Notes: generated by a model from the sequence alone, not told the origin. 19,506 bases of DNA from Candidatus Rokubacteria bacterium RIFCSPLOWO2_02_FULL_72_37 (GCA_001790315.1 MGCE01000184.1:1-19506); one strand, 5' to 3'; shown: positions 7,558 through 15,674, counted from the first letter of the stretch. Numbers and translations are program-made.

Positions 7558-9034
7558 GCCGTTCACGCTGATCATCTTCGGCGCGTCGGGCGACCTGACG
7601 CGCCGCAAGCTCATGCCCGCGCTCTGGAGCCTCTACGCGGCGCGCACGCTCCCGGAGCCGTTCGCCATCGTGGCGACGGCGCGGACCGCGCTCGGCGCCG
7701 ACGAGTTCCGTGACCGCATGCGGGGGGCCATCGGCGAGTTCGCGCGCCTCAAGCCCCCGTCCGAGGCAGTCTGGGACCGCTTCGCGGCGGCGCTCCGCTA
7801 CGTCAGCGGCGATCCCACCGACGCCGGACTCTACACGCGGCTGGCGCGGACGCTCGAGGAGCTCGAACGCGCGCGGGCCGGCGCGCCCAACCGGCTCTTC
7901 TACTGCGCGACGCCGCCGAGCCTCTACGACGACATCATCGCGAACCTCGGTGCCGCGGGACTCGCCGAGCCCGGCGCGGGCGGATTCACGCGCATCGTCG
8001 TCGAGAAGCCCTTCGGCCACGACGACGAGAGCGCGCGCGCCCTCGACCGGCAGCTGGCCGCGACGTTCCGCGAGGAGCAGATCTACCGGATCGACCACTA
8101 TCTCGGCAAGGAGACCGTCCAGAACATCCTGGTCTTCCGCTTCGCGAACGGGATCTTCGAGCCGGTCTGGAACCGCAACCACGTCGCGGAGGTGCAGATC
8201 ACCGTCGCCGAGTCACTCGGCGTGGAGACGCGTGGCGCGTACTACGAGGAGGCCGGCGCGCTCCGCGACATGATGCAGAACCACCTGCTCCAGCTCCTCT
8301 GCCTGATCGCGATGGAGCCGCCGGTGTCGTTCGACGGCGCGCCGGTGCGGGACGAGAAGAACAAGGTCATGCACGCGATCCGGCCGATCGACCCGCGGCG
8401 GGTGGAGGAGGTCGCGCTGCGCGGCCAGTACGGCCCGGGCTTCGCCGAGGGCCATCCCGTCGTCGGCTACCGGGACGAGAAGGGCGTGACGAAGAACTCG
8501 CGGACCGAGACCTACGCGGCGCTCCGGCTGCTCGTCGACAACTGGCGGTGGGCCGGCGTGCCCTTCTACCTCCGGACCGGCAAGCGCCTGGCCCGGCGCG
8601 CGAGCGAGATCGCGATCCGCTTCCATCGCACACCGCACATGATCTTCCGCCGGAGCCCGGAGGGCGTGGAGGCGAACACGCTCGCCATCCGCATCCAGCC
8701 CGACGAGGGCATCGCGCTCACGGTCGTCGCGAAGACGCCGGGGCCGGACCTCAGGCTCGGGCCCGTGCGGCTCGATTTCCGCTACGGCGAGGTTTTCGGG
8801 GGCGAGCCGCCCGAGGCGTACGAGCGCCTGCTGCTCGACGCGATCCACGGCGACCCGACGCTCTACGCGCGTGCGGACTGGGTCGAGAAGGCCTGGCAGC
8901 TCCTCCAGCCGGTGCTCGACACGTGGATGCAGACACCCGGGCCGCCGGTCTACACCTACGAAGCCGGATCCTGGGGGCCGCCCGAGGCCGACCGGTTCGT
9001 CGCCCGGGGCGGAGGGGGCTGGCGGAAGCTCTAG
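7541..9034 (+). CDS. zwf: Glucose-6-phosphate 1-dehydrogenase
   Basis: This 497-residue protein oxidises glucose-6-P to 6-phosphogluconolactone and has the family's normal length. The dinucleotide-binding motif is GASGDLTRRK (14-23), with the basic residues usual for NADP binding. VVEKPFGHD follows and the active-site signature RIDHYLGKE starts at residue 183 with catalytic His186. I chose ATG 7541 behind a GGGGG; the frame is open to 7526 but that adds only five residues. It overlaps gnd by 17 bases. Its TAG stop lies in a CTAG palindrome shared with the converging kinase gene. Confidence 0.96.
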   Translation: MPSADEPFTLIIFGASGDLTRRKLMPALWSLYAARTLPEPFAIVATARTALGADEFRDRMRGAIGEFARLKPPSEAVWDRFAAALRYVSGDPTDAGLYTRLARTLEELERARAGAPNRLFYCATPPSLYDDIIANLGAAGLAEPGAGGFTRIVVEKPFGHDDESARALDRQLAATFREEQIYRIDHYLGKETVQNILVFRFANGIFEPVWNRNHVAEVQITVAESLGVETRGAYYEEAGALRDMMQNHLLQLLCLIAMEPPVSFDGAPVRDEKNKVMHAIRPIDPRRVEEVALRGQYGPGFAEGHPVVGYRDEKGVTKNSRTETYAALRLLVDNWRWAGVPFYLRTGKRLARRASEIAIRFHRTPHMIFRRSPEGVEANTLAIRIQPDEGIALTVVAKTPGPDLRLGPVRLDFRYGEVFGGEPPEAYERLLLDAIHGDPTLYARADWVEKAWQLLQPVLDTWMQTPGPPVYTYEAGSWGPPEADRFVARGGGGWRKL

Positions 9035-9768
9035 CGGCGCCGGCTCTCGGTGGGGCTGTAGTAGGAGTGGTAGTAGCGGTAATAGTCGTAGTAGTAGCCG
9101 TCGCGCTTCAGGTTCACGCTGTTCATCAGCACACCGAGGATCCGTCCCTTGACCGACTCGATCTGCACGACGGCGCGCCGCACGACCTCGTGCGGGATCT
9201 TGCCGGCGCGGACCACCAGCACGACGCCGTCCGCGACCGCGGAGAGCGCGAGCGCGTCGGCGACCGATACGATCGGCGGCGAGTCGAGGAGGACGAGGGC
9301 GAAGTCGCCCGCCGCCGCCTCGAGGCACTCGCGCATCCGCAGCGAGCCGACCAGCTCGGCGGGGTTCGGCGGCAGCGGACCGCTCGTCAGCACGGAGAGG
9401 TTCGGGATCGCGGTCGCCTGCGCCACGTCGGCGAACGGCTGCTCCTCGAGCAACGCGGTGGAGAGCCCGCGGGCGTTGCCCAGACCGAAGATGCGGTGGA
9501 GCGTGGGGCGGCGGAGATCCGAGTCCACCACGAGCACGCGTGAGCCCGCCTGGGCCGAGACGACGCCGAAGTTGGCCACGGTCGTGCTCTTGCCCTCGCC
9601 GGGGCTCGACGACGTCACGACGACCGTCCGGCATTTGTGGTCCAGGCCGGCGAACTGGATGCTCGTGCGGAGCGAGCGGTACGCCTCGGCCGCGGGCGAT
9701 TTCGGGTCCGCGTGGGCGACCAGGGGCGCCGCCGTCGAGGGTGCCGCCGCCTTGCCGCGCTTGGCCAT
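9031..9768 (-). CDS. CpsD/CapB-type tyrosine autokinase (BY-kinase) with tyrosine cluster
   Basis: This 245-residue cytoplasmic ATPase has the BY-kinase set: Walker A SSSPGEGKST (53-62), Walker A' VLVVDSDLRRP (78-88) and Walker B LVLLDSPP (158-165). The C-terminus ends in YYYDYYRYYHSYY (225-237), nine tyrosines that would be the autophosphorylation sites. It lacks the membrane part, which is encoded by the next gene upstream, so this is the split Gram-positive-style arrangement. It begins two bases after the Wzz stop, the last gene of the exopolysaccharide operon. Phosphorylation of the cluster in this family controls polymer length and export. Confidence 0.93.
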   Translation of the reverse strand: MAKRGKAAAPSTAAPLVAHADPKSPAAEAYRSLRTSIQFAGLDHKCRTVVVTSSSPGEGKSTTVANFGVVSAQAGSRVLVVDSDLRRPTLHRIFGLGNARGLSTALLEEQPFADVAQATAIPNLSVLTSGPLPPNPAELVGSLRMRECLEAAAGDFALVLLDSPPIVSVADALALSAVADGVVLVVRAGKIPHEVVRRAVVQIESVKGRILGVLMNSVNLKRDGYYYDYYRYYHSYYSPTESRRR

Positions 9769-9770
9769 GG

Positions 9771-11159
9771 CTAGCGCTTCGCCTCGAAGATGGGGACGAT
9801 GCCGATGACGGGCAGGCCGAGGTACCGCTCGACGTCGTCGGGCGTCTTGATCGTCGTGTCGAAGTACTCGATCGTCAGCGCGATGCCGATGCCGACGAAC
9901 AGCCCGACCAGCACGCTGACGATGAGGTTGATCGTCTTGCGCGGCTTGATCGGCATCTTCGGCACCGTCGCGTCCTCGACGACGCTCACGTTGTTGGTGT
10001 CGAGGCCGCCGGTGACGCCCGTCTCCTTGAGGCGCTTCAGCACCGCCTCGTAGAGCTGCTGGTTGGACTCGGACTCGCGCTGGAGATTCATGTACTGGAT
10101 CTCCTTCTCGCTGAGGTCCTGCCCCTCCTGCCGCAGGCGGTTCACGTTGCCGAGCAGCGTCTCCTCGCGCGCCTTGGCCACGCGGTACTCGGTCTGCACC
10201 GCACGGAGCATCGTCTTCAGCTCGGCGTCGATCCGCTGGGTGACCTGATCGAACTGCGCCTGGACCTTCAGCACCTCGGGATGCTTGTCCTTGTACACCT
10301 TGAGGAGCTTCGAGCGCTGGACTTCGAGGTCCGACGCCTCCGCCTTGAGCTTCTGGATGAGCGGGTTGTCGGCCACGGTGAAGATCGTCTGGGCGCCGCC
10401 GGGGTTGCTCACGATCCGCCCGAGCTCCGCCAGCTTGGCCTCGATCGTGAGCCGCTGCGCCTGGGCCTCGAGGTAGGCCTTGTTGAAGTCCATGATCTTC
10501 TGCGCGGTGATCTGCCGCTGCTCGTGGAGGCCCAGGATGCCGGCCTTGACGCGATAGTTCTGCAGCGCCACGGAGGACTCCTGCACCCTGGCCCGGAGCG
10601 AGGTCATCTGCTCGGTGAGCCAGGTCAGCGCCTCCCGCGCGCTCCGGAGCTTGATCTCGACGTTGTGCCGGGCGTACTGGCGCGCCACGGCGTTCGCGAC
10701 CTCGGCCGCCAGCGCCGGGTCCGGATCCTCGAACTTCACGAGGACGAGCCGCGTGTTGCGCTTCGGCTCGATCGTCGTCACCGCGAGGAAGGTCCGCACG
10801 GGGTCCGCGCTCGCGGCGAGCGCCGGCATCCGCTTGTGGAGGTTCTGCGTCTCGATCACCTTCTCGACGATCGGGCGGCTCGTGATGAGCTCGTACTGGG
10901 TCCGGTAGTAATCCTGCGTCGGCCCGCCGATCGGCGACACCTCCTGGATGTTCAGGACCTTCGGCGGCTCGGGCTCGATGAGGACCATCGCCGACGCCTG
11001 GAAGATCGGCGTCTGGACGAACGTCCAGATGGCAACCGTCAGCACCGTGACCAGGAACAGGCCCGTGATGAGCCACCGGTGCTTCCTGAGGATGTGGAGG
11101 TAGTCCTTGAGGTGCGCCTCGCGTTCGCGCGGGTCGACGGGCGGGGGAAGGTCGGCCAT
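9771..11159 (-). CDS. Wzz/GNVR polysaccharide co-polymerase (chain-length determinant)
   Basis: This 462-residue inner-membrane protein has an N-terminal Wzz domain with a first membrane helix near residues 29-50 (LITGLFLVTVLTVAIWTFV). A long periplasmic coiled-coil region (about 150-390) with heptad-like Leu/Ala/Glu runs follows. The second helix near 420-445 (INLIVSVLVGLFVGIGIAL) is preceded by the Pro-rich MPIKPRK that marks polysaccharide co-polymerases. The short cytoplasmic tail GLPVIGIVPIFEAKR would contact the separate BY-kinase. Its ATG overlaps the SLBB gene stop as TGATG. It is expected to set polymer length; the polymer and its glycosyltransferases are not in the window. Confidence 0.93.
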   Translation of the reverse strand: MADLPPPVDPREREAHLKDYLHILRKHRWLITGLFLVTVLTVAIWTFVQTPIFQASAMVLIEPEPPKVLNIQEVSPIGGPTQDYYRTQYELITSRPIVEKVIETQNLHKRMPALAASADPVRTFLAVTTIEPKRNTRLVLVKFEDPDPALAAEVANAVARQYARHNVEIKLRSAREALTWLTEQMTSLRARVQESSVALQNYRVKAGILGLHEQRQITAQKIMDFNKAYLEAQAQRLTIEAKLAELGRIVSNPGGAQTIFTVADNPLIQKLKAEASDLEVQRSKLLKVYKDKHPEVLKVQAQFDQVTQRIDAELKTMLRAVQTEYRVAKAREETLLGNVNRLRQEGQDLSEKEIQYMNLQRESESNQQLYEAVLKRLKETGVTGGLDTNNVSVVEDATVPKMPIKPRKTINLIVSVLVGLFVGIGIALTIEYFDTTIKTPDDVERYLGLPVIGIVPIFEAKR

Positions 11160-12247
11160 CAGAAGAAGCTCTCCGGCACCACGATGACGTCGTTTTCGAG
11201 CAGGCGCGGGGCTCGGCCCCGCTCTCCACGCTTGAGGAGATCGTTCACGTCCACGTTGATCGTCTGCTGGCCCGTCACGGTCGTCCGGATGACGCGCGTG
11301 CGGCCCGGCGCGGCCTTCTCGGTGAAGCCGCCGGCGATCGTGATGCCCTCGAGCACGTTCGTCTCCTTGTCGAGCTGGTAGGAGCCGGGCCGCCTCACCT
11401 CGCCGAACACGAAGAACGTGTTGCCCCTGGGCACGATGATCGAGTCGCCGTCGCGCAGCCTGAAGTCCTTGTCCTTGGGGACCGCGCCGGACAGGTCGAG
11501 CGCGATCGTCTGCTGCGTGCCGTCGGGGTTGCGGCGCAGCACTTTCGCGCCGCTCGGCGCGGCCTTCTCGCCGAAGCCCTCGGCCAGCGTGATCCCCTCG
11601 AGCACCGAGGTCTCGCGGTCGAGGGCGAACGTCCCCGGGCGCTTGACCTCACCCAGCACGTAGAAGGCCTGCCCCTTCGGCACGAAGATCGTGTCGCCGT
11701 TCTCGAGCTCGATGTCCTCCCGCGTGTCGCCGGCCTGGATCTTGCGCAAGTCCATCCGGAGGATGGCGCTGCCCCGGGGGCCCTGTCCGGCCCCCCCGCG
11801 CTCGTTGCGTACCAGGACCAGCTCCTTGCCCGCGCTCTTCGAGAGCCCACCGGCCTTCGAGAGGATCTCGAGCAGCGTCGTCCGTCCGGTCAGATAGAAG
11901 AGCCCCGGCTTCTCCGCTTCACCGAGCACCTGGACCTTCCGCGACAGGAATTCCTTCACCGAGACGATCACCTGCGGGTTGACGAGGTAGTCCTTCTCGA
12001 GGACGGCACGGAGACTCTGGGCGAGCTGCGTGGTCGTGAGGCCGATGGCGGCGACGCGCCCCACCAGGGGGAACGGCACGTAGCCGTCCTGGGTCACCGG
12101 ATACTCGCGCGAGAGGTCCTCGTGACCCCACACGACGATCTTCAACACGTCGCCGGGCCCGATGGTGTACTCCTGCGCGCGCGCCGGCGGACACGTGAGC
12201 GACAGGAGCAGGGCGGCCGTGAGGACGAGCCCGAGCCGCCGCGTCAC
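11159..12247 (-). CDS. Polysaccharide export protein with Poly_export and SLBB repeats (Wza-like)
   Basis: The mature protein begins with a Poly_export domain (QEYTIGPGDVLKIVVWGHEDL, DGYVPFPLVGRV). Three SLBB-type units follow, starting at VQVLGEAEKPG, FYVLGEVKRPG and FFVFGEVRRPG. The last two are near copies, each followed by VLEGITxAxGFxEKAAP. Such proteins form the outer-membrane export channel. I chose GTG 12247, which gives 362 residues with a signal peptide (TRRLGLVLTAALLLSLTCPPARA). GTG 12259 and ATG 12340 are in-frame alternatives. The promoter at 12352-12380 would start transcription about five bases before ATG 12340, which makes that start nearly leaderless and favours a downstream one. 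No clear Shine-Dalgarno sequence decides. Confidence 0.9.
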   Translation of the reverse strand: MTRRLGLVLTAALLLSLTCPPARAQEYTIGPGDVLKIVVWGHEDLSREYPVTQDGYVPFPLVGRVAAIGLTTTQLAQSLRAVLEKDYLVNPQVIVSVKEFLSRKVQVLGEAEKPGLFYLTGRTTLLEILSKAGGLSKSAGKELVLVRNERGGAGQGPRGSAILRMDLRKIQAGDTREDIELENGDTIFVPKGQAFYVLGEVKRPGTFALDRETSVLEGITLAEGFGEKAAPSGAKVLRRNPDGTQQTIALDLSGAVPKDKDFRLRDGDSIIVPRGNTFFVFGEVRRPGSYQLDKETNVLEGITIAGGFTEKAAPGRTRVIRTTVTGQQTINVDVNDLLKRGERGRAPRLLENDVIVVPESFF

Positions 12248-12351
12248 GGCGAGCCCCACGGATTCACGCTCGCGCCTGCAACCGCCTGGAGGAGCCGCAC
12301 GGGGAGGAGACACGCAGCCGACTGCCGCAACGCTTTTCATCGGCTGACGAG

Positions 12352-12380
12352 ATGATACGAACGCCTCCCGCGGCTGTCAA
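12352..12380 (-). promoter_or_regulatory. Sigma70-type promoter for the exopolysaccharide operon
   Basis: On the minus strand TTGACA (12380-12375) is followed by exactly 17 bases and TATCAT (12357-12352). The -35 hexamer is a perfect match to the consensus and the -10 differs from TATAAT at one base. Transcription would start near 12345 and cover the SLBB, Wzz and kinase genes. Confidence 0.72.
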
Positions 12381-12396
12381 CGACGGAAGGCCGTCG
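12381..12396 (-). terminator. Possible terminator hairpin after the lipoprotein gene
   Basis: CGACGG-CCTT-CCGTCG on the minus strand is a GC-rich 6-bp stem with a four-base loop, starting five bases after the lipoprotein stop. Only TT follows before the -35 hexamer of the next promoter, so the U tract is very short. It may still insulate the exopolysaccharide promoter from upstream transcription. Confidence 0.35.
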
Positions 12397-12400
12397 GAGC

Positions 12401-12802
12401 CTACTTCGAGGCCTGGCTCGCGCGGCTCGCGGTCAACTCCACGTAGGTGAACCACCAGCCTTCCCACAGGCGGACTTCCAGCGAGCTGCCCGCCTTCTCG
12501 TACACCTGGGTGGTGCCCTGGGGACCGGTCGTCGTGCTGCTGACGTGGCGCCAGCCGTTCGCCTCGAGCGTGCTGCGCATCGCGGCCGCCAGGCTCGTGG
12601 GCTCGAGGCGCCCGCGGTAGACGAGGCGCGCCGCCTTGACCGTCGGCGACTCGATGATCGTCGACCGGTCCTGCTGGTAGGTGAGCCCCTTGGGCACCGG
12701 GATGTCCTCGAACTCGCTCCTGACGGCCCGGGTCGGGGTGGTCGCGCACGCCGCGACCAGTGCGATCACGAGCGCGAAGCTGCCGAGCGGCTTGAGTCTC
12801 AT
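12401..12802 (-). CDS. Small lipoprotein of unknown function
   Basis: This 133-residue protein starts MRLKPLGSFALVIALVAAC, a signal peptide with a lipobox whose Cys19 would be lipidated. The mature part has EFEDIPVPKGLTYQQDRS, KAARLVYRGRLEP, MRSTLEANGWRHVSS and VYEKAGSSLEVRLWEGWW, and ends in an Ala/Ser-rich tail. I do not recognise a named family. The pattern is that of a small envelope lipoprotein with an alpha/beta sandwich. The in-frame ATG at 12823 would put seven residues ahead of the signal peptide, so 12802 is preferred. It lies 39 bases downstream of serA and could be read from it. Confidence 0.8.
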   Translation of the reverse strand: MRLKPLGSFALVIALVAACATTPTRAVRSEFEDIPVPKGLTYQQDRSTIIESPTVKAARLVYRGRLEPTSLAAAMRSTLEANGWRHVSSTTTGPQGTTQVYEKAGSSLEVRLWEGWWFTYVELTASRASQASK

Positions 12803-12841
12803 GCCTAGAGCGTAGCAAGGCACCCGCGCGCCACCAAGGAA

Positions 12842-14425
12842 TTACGGCAGACGGATCAGCCGGGCGAAGTCGGCCTCGACGCCCTGGGCCACCGCGGCGA
12901 GCTGCTCGGATGTGAGGGCCTCGTCGAGGAGGAGGACCACGATGGCGCGCCCCCGCTTGGAGCGCCGTCCGACGTGCATGGACGCGATGTTCACGTTCTG
13001 CCGGCCGAGGATCGAGCCGATCCGGCCCACCATGCCCGGTCGGTCCTCGTACGAGAGCACGAGGATGTGGCCCTCCGGCGTGAACTCGATGTCGAGGTCG
13101 CGGAGCCGCACGATCCGCGGCTGGCCGTCGAAGACCGTGCCGGCGATGATCTTCCGCCCCTCGCGCGTGCGTGTCGCGACGCTCAGCACGCTCTTGTAGC
13201 CCGAGCTCTCCGCCTCGCGGACGATGCGCACGTCCACGCCGCGCTCGGCCGCGACCAGCCGCGCGTTGACGAGGTTGACCGGCCGCGCCATGACGGGCGA
13301 GAGCAGGCCGGCGAGCACCGCCCGGGCGAGTAGCTCCGGGTCGGCGTCGGCGAGCCCGCCGGCGAGCGTGACCTCGACGCTCTCGAGGTGCTCGGGGTCG
13401 AGCTGCACGCTGAAGCGCCCGAGCCGCTCGGCGAGCGCGACGAACGGCCGCAGGCCGGCGAGCGCGGCGGCGTCGCCCAGCGGGATGTTGACGGCGTACT
13501 CGACCAGCTCGCCGTCGCGGAACGCCACGAGCTGGCGCGCGACGTCCACCGCCACGTTCACCTGCGCCTCGCTCGAGTTCGCGCCGAGGTGGGGCGTGAC
13601 GACCACGTGCGGGTGCTGGATCAGCCGGCGGACGACGTCGCCGCGGGGGGGCTCCTCGCTCCACACGTCGATGGCCGCCCCGGCCACGTGGCCGGACTCG
13701 AGCGCCGCGAGCAGGTCGGCCTCGTTGACGATGCCGCCGCGGGCGCAGTTCACGACACGGACACCGGGCTTCGCGGACGCCAGCTCGCGCGCGGCGCACA
13801 TGTTCTCGGTCTCCGCAGTGAGCGGCACGTGGAACGTGAGGACATCGGACTCGCGCAGGACCGTCTCCCAGTCCGTGAGGCGCGCGCCGAGGTCTTTGGC
13901 CCGGCTCTCGGGGATGTAGGGGTCGTGCACGAGCAGCACGGTCTCGAAGCCGCGCAGCCGGGCGGCCACCCGCGAGCCGACCTTGCCGAGCCCCACCACG
14001 CCGACCGTCTTGCGATACAGCTCGGCGCCGTAGATCCCGCGGTTCCACTCGAGCGTCTTGAGCCGCGCGTGCGCCTCCGGGATGCGCCGGACGAGCGCGA
14101 GCAGCATCCCGACCGTGTGCTCCGCCGCCGAGACGACGTTGCCGTACGGCGCGTTGCAGACGACGATCCCGCGCTGCGAGCAGGCGTCGACGTCCACGTT
14201 GTCGATGCCGACGCCCGCCCGGCCGACGATCCGGAGCCGCGGGGCGTGGTCGAGGAGGCGGGCGTCCACCGTGGTGCCCGAGCGGGTGATCAGGGCTTCG
14301 TACTCCGGCAGCCGCGCGTAGAGCGCCTCGAGCGGCGGCCTGGGGAGCTCGTCGACCTCGAAGCCCCGCTCCCGGAGGTACGCCACGCCCGCCGCGGCGA
14401 TCGTGTCGACGATCAGGACGCGCAT
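12842..14425 (-). CDS. serA: D-3-phosphoglycerate dehydrogenase
   Basis: This 527-residue enzyme catalyses the first step of serine synthesis, 3-phosphoglycerate to 3-phosphohydroxypyruvate with NAD. It has the long three-domain architecture. Substrate-domain motifs are RSGTTVD (48-54) and GRAGVGIDNVD (68-78). The nucleotide-binding site is VGVVGLGKVGS (141-151). Catalytic residues appear as R229 (NCARGG), E258 (WSEEP) and H279 (TPHLGANSSEAQ). An intervening domain (about 320-450) and a C-terminal ACT domain (HILVLSYEDRPGMVG, NVNIASMHVGRR) follow, so serine feedback is possible. ATG 14425 is the family start; the longer open frame upstream is read-through. Confidence 0.96.
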   Translation of the reverse strand: MRVLIVDTIAAAGVAYLRERGFEVDELPRPPLEALYARLPEYEALITRSGTTVDARLLDHAPRLRIVGRAGVGIDNVDVDACSQRGIVVCNAPYGNVVSAAEHTVGMLLALVRRIPEAHARLKTLEWNRGIYGAELYRKTVGVVGLGKVGSRVAARLRGFETVLLVHDPYIPESRAKDLGARLTDWETVLRESDVLTFHVPLTAETENMCAARELASAKPGVRVVNCARGGIVNEADLLAALESGHVAGAAIDVWSEEPPRGDVVRRLIQHPHVVVTPHLGANSSEAQVNVAVDVARQLVAFRDGELVEYAVNIPLGDAAALAGLRPFVALAERLGRFSVQLDPEHLESVEVTLAGGLADADPELLARAVLAGLLSPVMARPVNLVNARLVAAERGVDVRIVREAESSGYKSVLSVATRTREGRKIIAGTVFDGQPRIVRLRDLDIEFTPEGHILVLSYEDRPGMVGRIGSILGRQNVNIASMHVGRRSKRGRAIVVLLLDEALTSEQLAAVAQGVEADFARLIRLP

Positions 14426-14429
14426 TATT

Positions 14430-14446
14430 CTCGCGGGGCCCGCGAG
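14430..14446. repeat. Inverted repeat just upstream of serA
   Basis: CTCGCGGG and CCCGCGAG form a perfect 8-bp inverted repeat around one base, ending four bases before the serA ATG. On the serA mRNA it would place a strong hairpin over the ribosome binding region. It also lies about 50 bases after the SDR stop, but no U tract follows, so a terminator role is weaker. Confidence 0.4.
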
Positions 14447-14493
14447 GCCGGCGCTGACCGCGAGTGGCCTGAGAGGAGTCCGGGAGGCACCGG

Positions 14494-15252
14494 TCAGCCC
14501 TGGATCGAGTAGCCGCCGTCCACGGGGATGGCCGTTCCGGTCACGAAGTCCGAGGCCCGGCTCGCGAGGAAGACGGCGATCCCCGCCATGTCGTCGATCT
14601 CGCCCCAGCGGCCCGCGGGCGTGCGGCGCAGGACGGTCTCGTTGAGCCCCGGGACCTGCCGGCGCGCGTTTTGGGTCAGCTCGGTGTCGATCCAGCCCGG
14701 CAGCACCGCGTTGACCTGGATGTTGTCTTTGGCCCATCCCGCGGCGAGCGCGCGCGTGAGCTGGACGATCCCGCCCTTGCTCGCGCCGTAGGCGGGCACG
14801 AACGAGGCGCCGAAGATGGACATCATCGAGCCGATGTTGATGATCTTACCGCCTCCCGCCGCCTTCATCGGCGCGTGGGCCGCGCGCGAGCACAGGAAGG
14901 CGGAGGTGAGGTTCGTCTCGAGCACCTGGTGCCACTCGGCGAGACTCAGCTCGTGGGCCGGCTTGCGGATGTTGATCCCGGCGTTGTTCACCAGGATGTC
15001 GAGCCGGCCGCACCGCTCGACGGTGCCACGGAAGAGCGCCGCGACGGACGCTTCGTCCGCGACGTCGACGGCGAGCGCGAGCGTCTGGCCGCCGAGCTTC
15101 TCGAGCTCGGCGACGGCCGCCCGTGACTTGTCCTGGTTGCGCGCGGCCACGACGATGCGCGCGCCGGCGGCGGCGAGTCCCTTCGCCATGCCGAGCCCGA
15201 TACCGCCGTTGCCTCCCGTGACGATCGCGACCCTGCCCTTGAGGTCAAACAC
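14494..15252 (-). CDS. SDR-family NAD(P)-dependent oxidoreductase
   Basis: This 252-residue classical short-chain dehydrogenase has the cofactor motif TGGNGGIG (12-19), an acidic D63, NNAG (89-92), N114, S142 and the YxxxK pair Y155/K159. The C-terminus DGGYSIQG closes the fold as usual. Overall it looks like the 2-deoxy-gluconate 3-dehydrogenase or glucose 1-dehydrogenase branch, but SDR substrates cannot be read from sequence. The start is GTG 15252, supported by GGGAGGA five bases upstream. An inverted repeat lies directly above that ribosome site. Confidence 0.93.
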   Translation of the reverse strand: MFDLKGRVAIVTGGNGGIGLGMAKGLAAAGARIVVAARNQDKSRAAVAELEKLGGQTLALAVDVADEASVAALFRGTVERCGRLDILVNNAGINIRKPAHELSLAEWHQVLETNLTSAFLCSRAAHAPMKAAGGGKIINIGSMMSIFGASFVPAYGASKGGIVQLTRALAAGWAKDNIQVNAVLPGWIDTELTQNARRQVPGLNETVLRRTPAGRWGEIDDMAGIAVFLASRASDFVTGTAIPVDGGYSIQG

Positions 15253-15263
15253 GCTGTCCTCCC

Positions 15264-15283
15264 TGGCCTGAAGTGTCAGGCCA
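15264..15283. promoter_or_regulatory. Inverted repeat, possible operator of the SDR gene
   Basis: TGGCCTGA-AGTG-TCAGGCCA is a perfect 8-bp inverted repeat with a four-base centre, ending immediately before the SDR ribosome binding site. On the minus strand a TAGAAT (15288-15283) that could serve as a -10 overlaps its edge. A repressor site or a 5' UTR hairpin are both possible. Confidence 0.4.
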
Positions 15284-15374
15284 TTCTACGTCATCGCCTC
15301 CTCCCCGCGTTGCGCCTGACGGCGCCGCGCTCATCGTCGGCGCTTCTTTGGGCCGGTATCTCCCGCACGGCTGT

Positions 15375-15674
15375 TCAGAGCCGAGATCGCCAGTGGCCCG
15401 GGCGTCGTCTACCGTGCGCGACGGCCACGACTTCGACTTCGTTATCGCGTATCCGATGGACCAGGCTGAACGGAAAGAGCGGGAACACGGAGCGTCGGGT
15501 ACGCCGGCCATGACGCGGCCACGTGAGCAGGTTCTGAGCGACGGCATCGACCGCGTGTCCCAACTCCTCGCGAAAAGCGTGGGCGGCGGTGAGATCTCGA
15601 GCCGCGTACCAGCCATGGGCCCAGTGGACGCCCAGGCGCGCCTCATGCTTGATTGTAGCCGCGCGCGCTTTCCT
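15375..15674 (-). pseudogene. 5'-truncated ParE/RelE-type toxin remnant
   Basis: The frame is open from just after a TGA at 15675-15677 to the TGA at 15377-15375, 99 residues. It reads IKHEARLGVHWAHGWYAARD, AHAFREELGHAVDAVAQN, WPRHGRRTRR, then FPFSLVHRIRDNEVEVVAVA followed by HGRRRPGHWRSRL. This is the layout of a ParE/RelE-superfamily toxin, with the conserved end (FPF..vyR, AHgRRRPGyW..R) intact. No ATG, GTG or TTG precedes the domain in frame; the first TTG is inside it (15563), so the natural N-terminus and start seem lost. No antitoxin gene is visible beside it. It lies next to the end of the transposition module, which may have cut it. Confidence 0.65.

Noticed and set aside
9031..11229. 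A 732-residue frame covering the Wzz and kinase genes
   Set aside because: The first two thirds are an out-of-frame reading of Wzz; the kinase starts at ATG 9768 two bases after the Wzz stop.
1504..14484. A similar GTGGCCTGAGAG string at 1504-1526 (minus) and 14464-14484 (plus)
   Set aside because: Identity is only about 12 bases before a gap; at this length and GC content chance matches are expected within the window.
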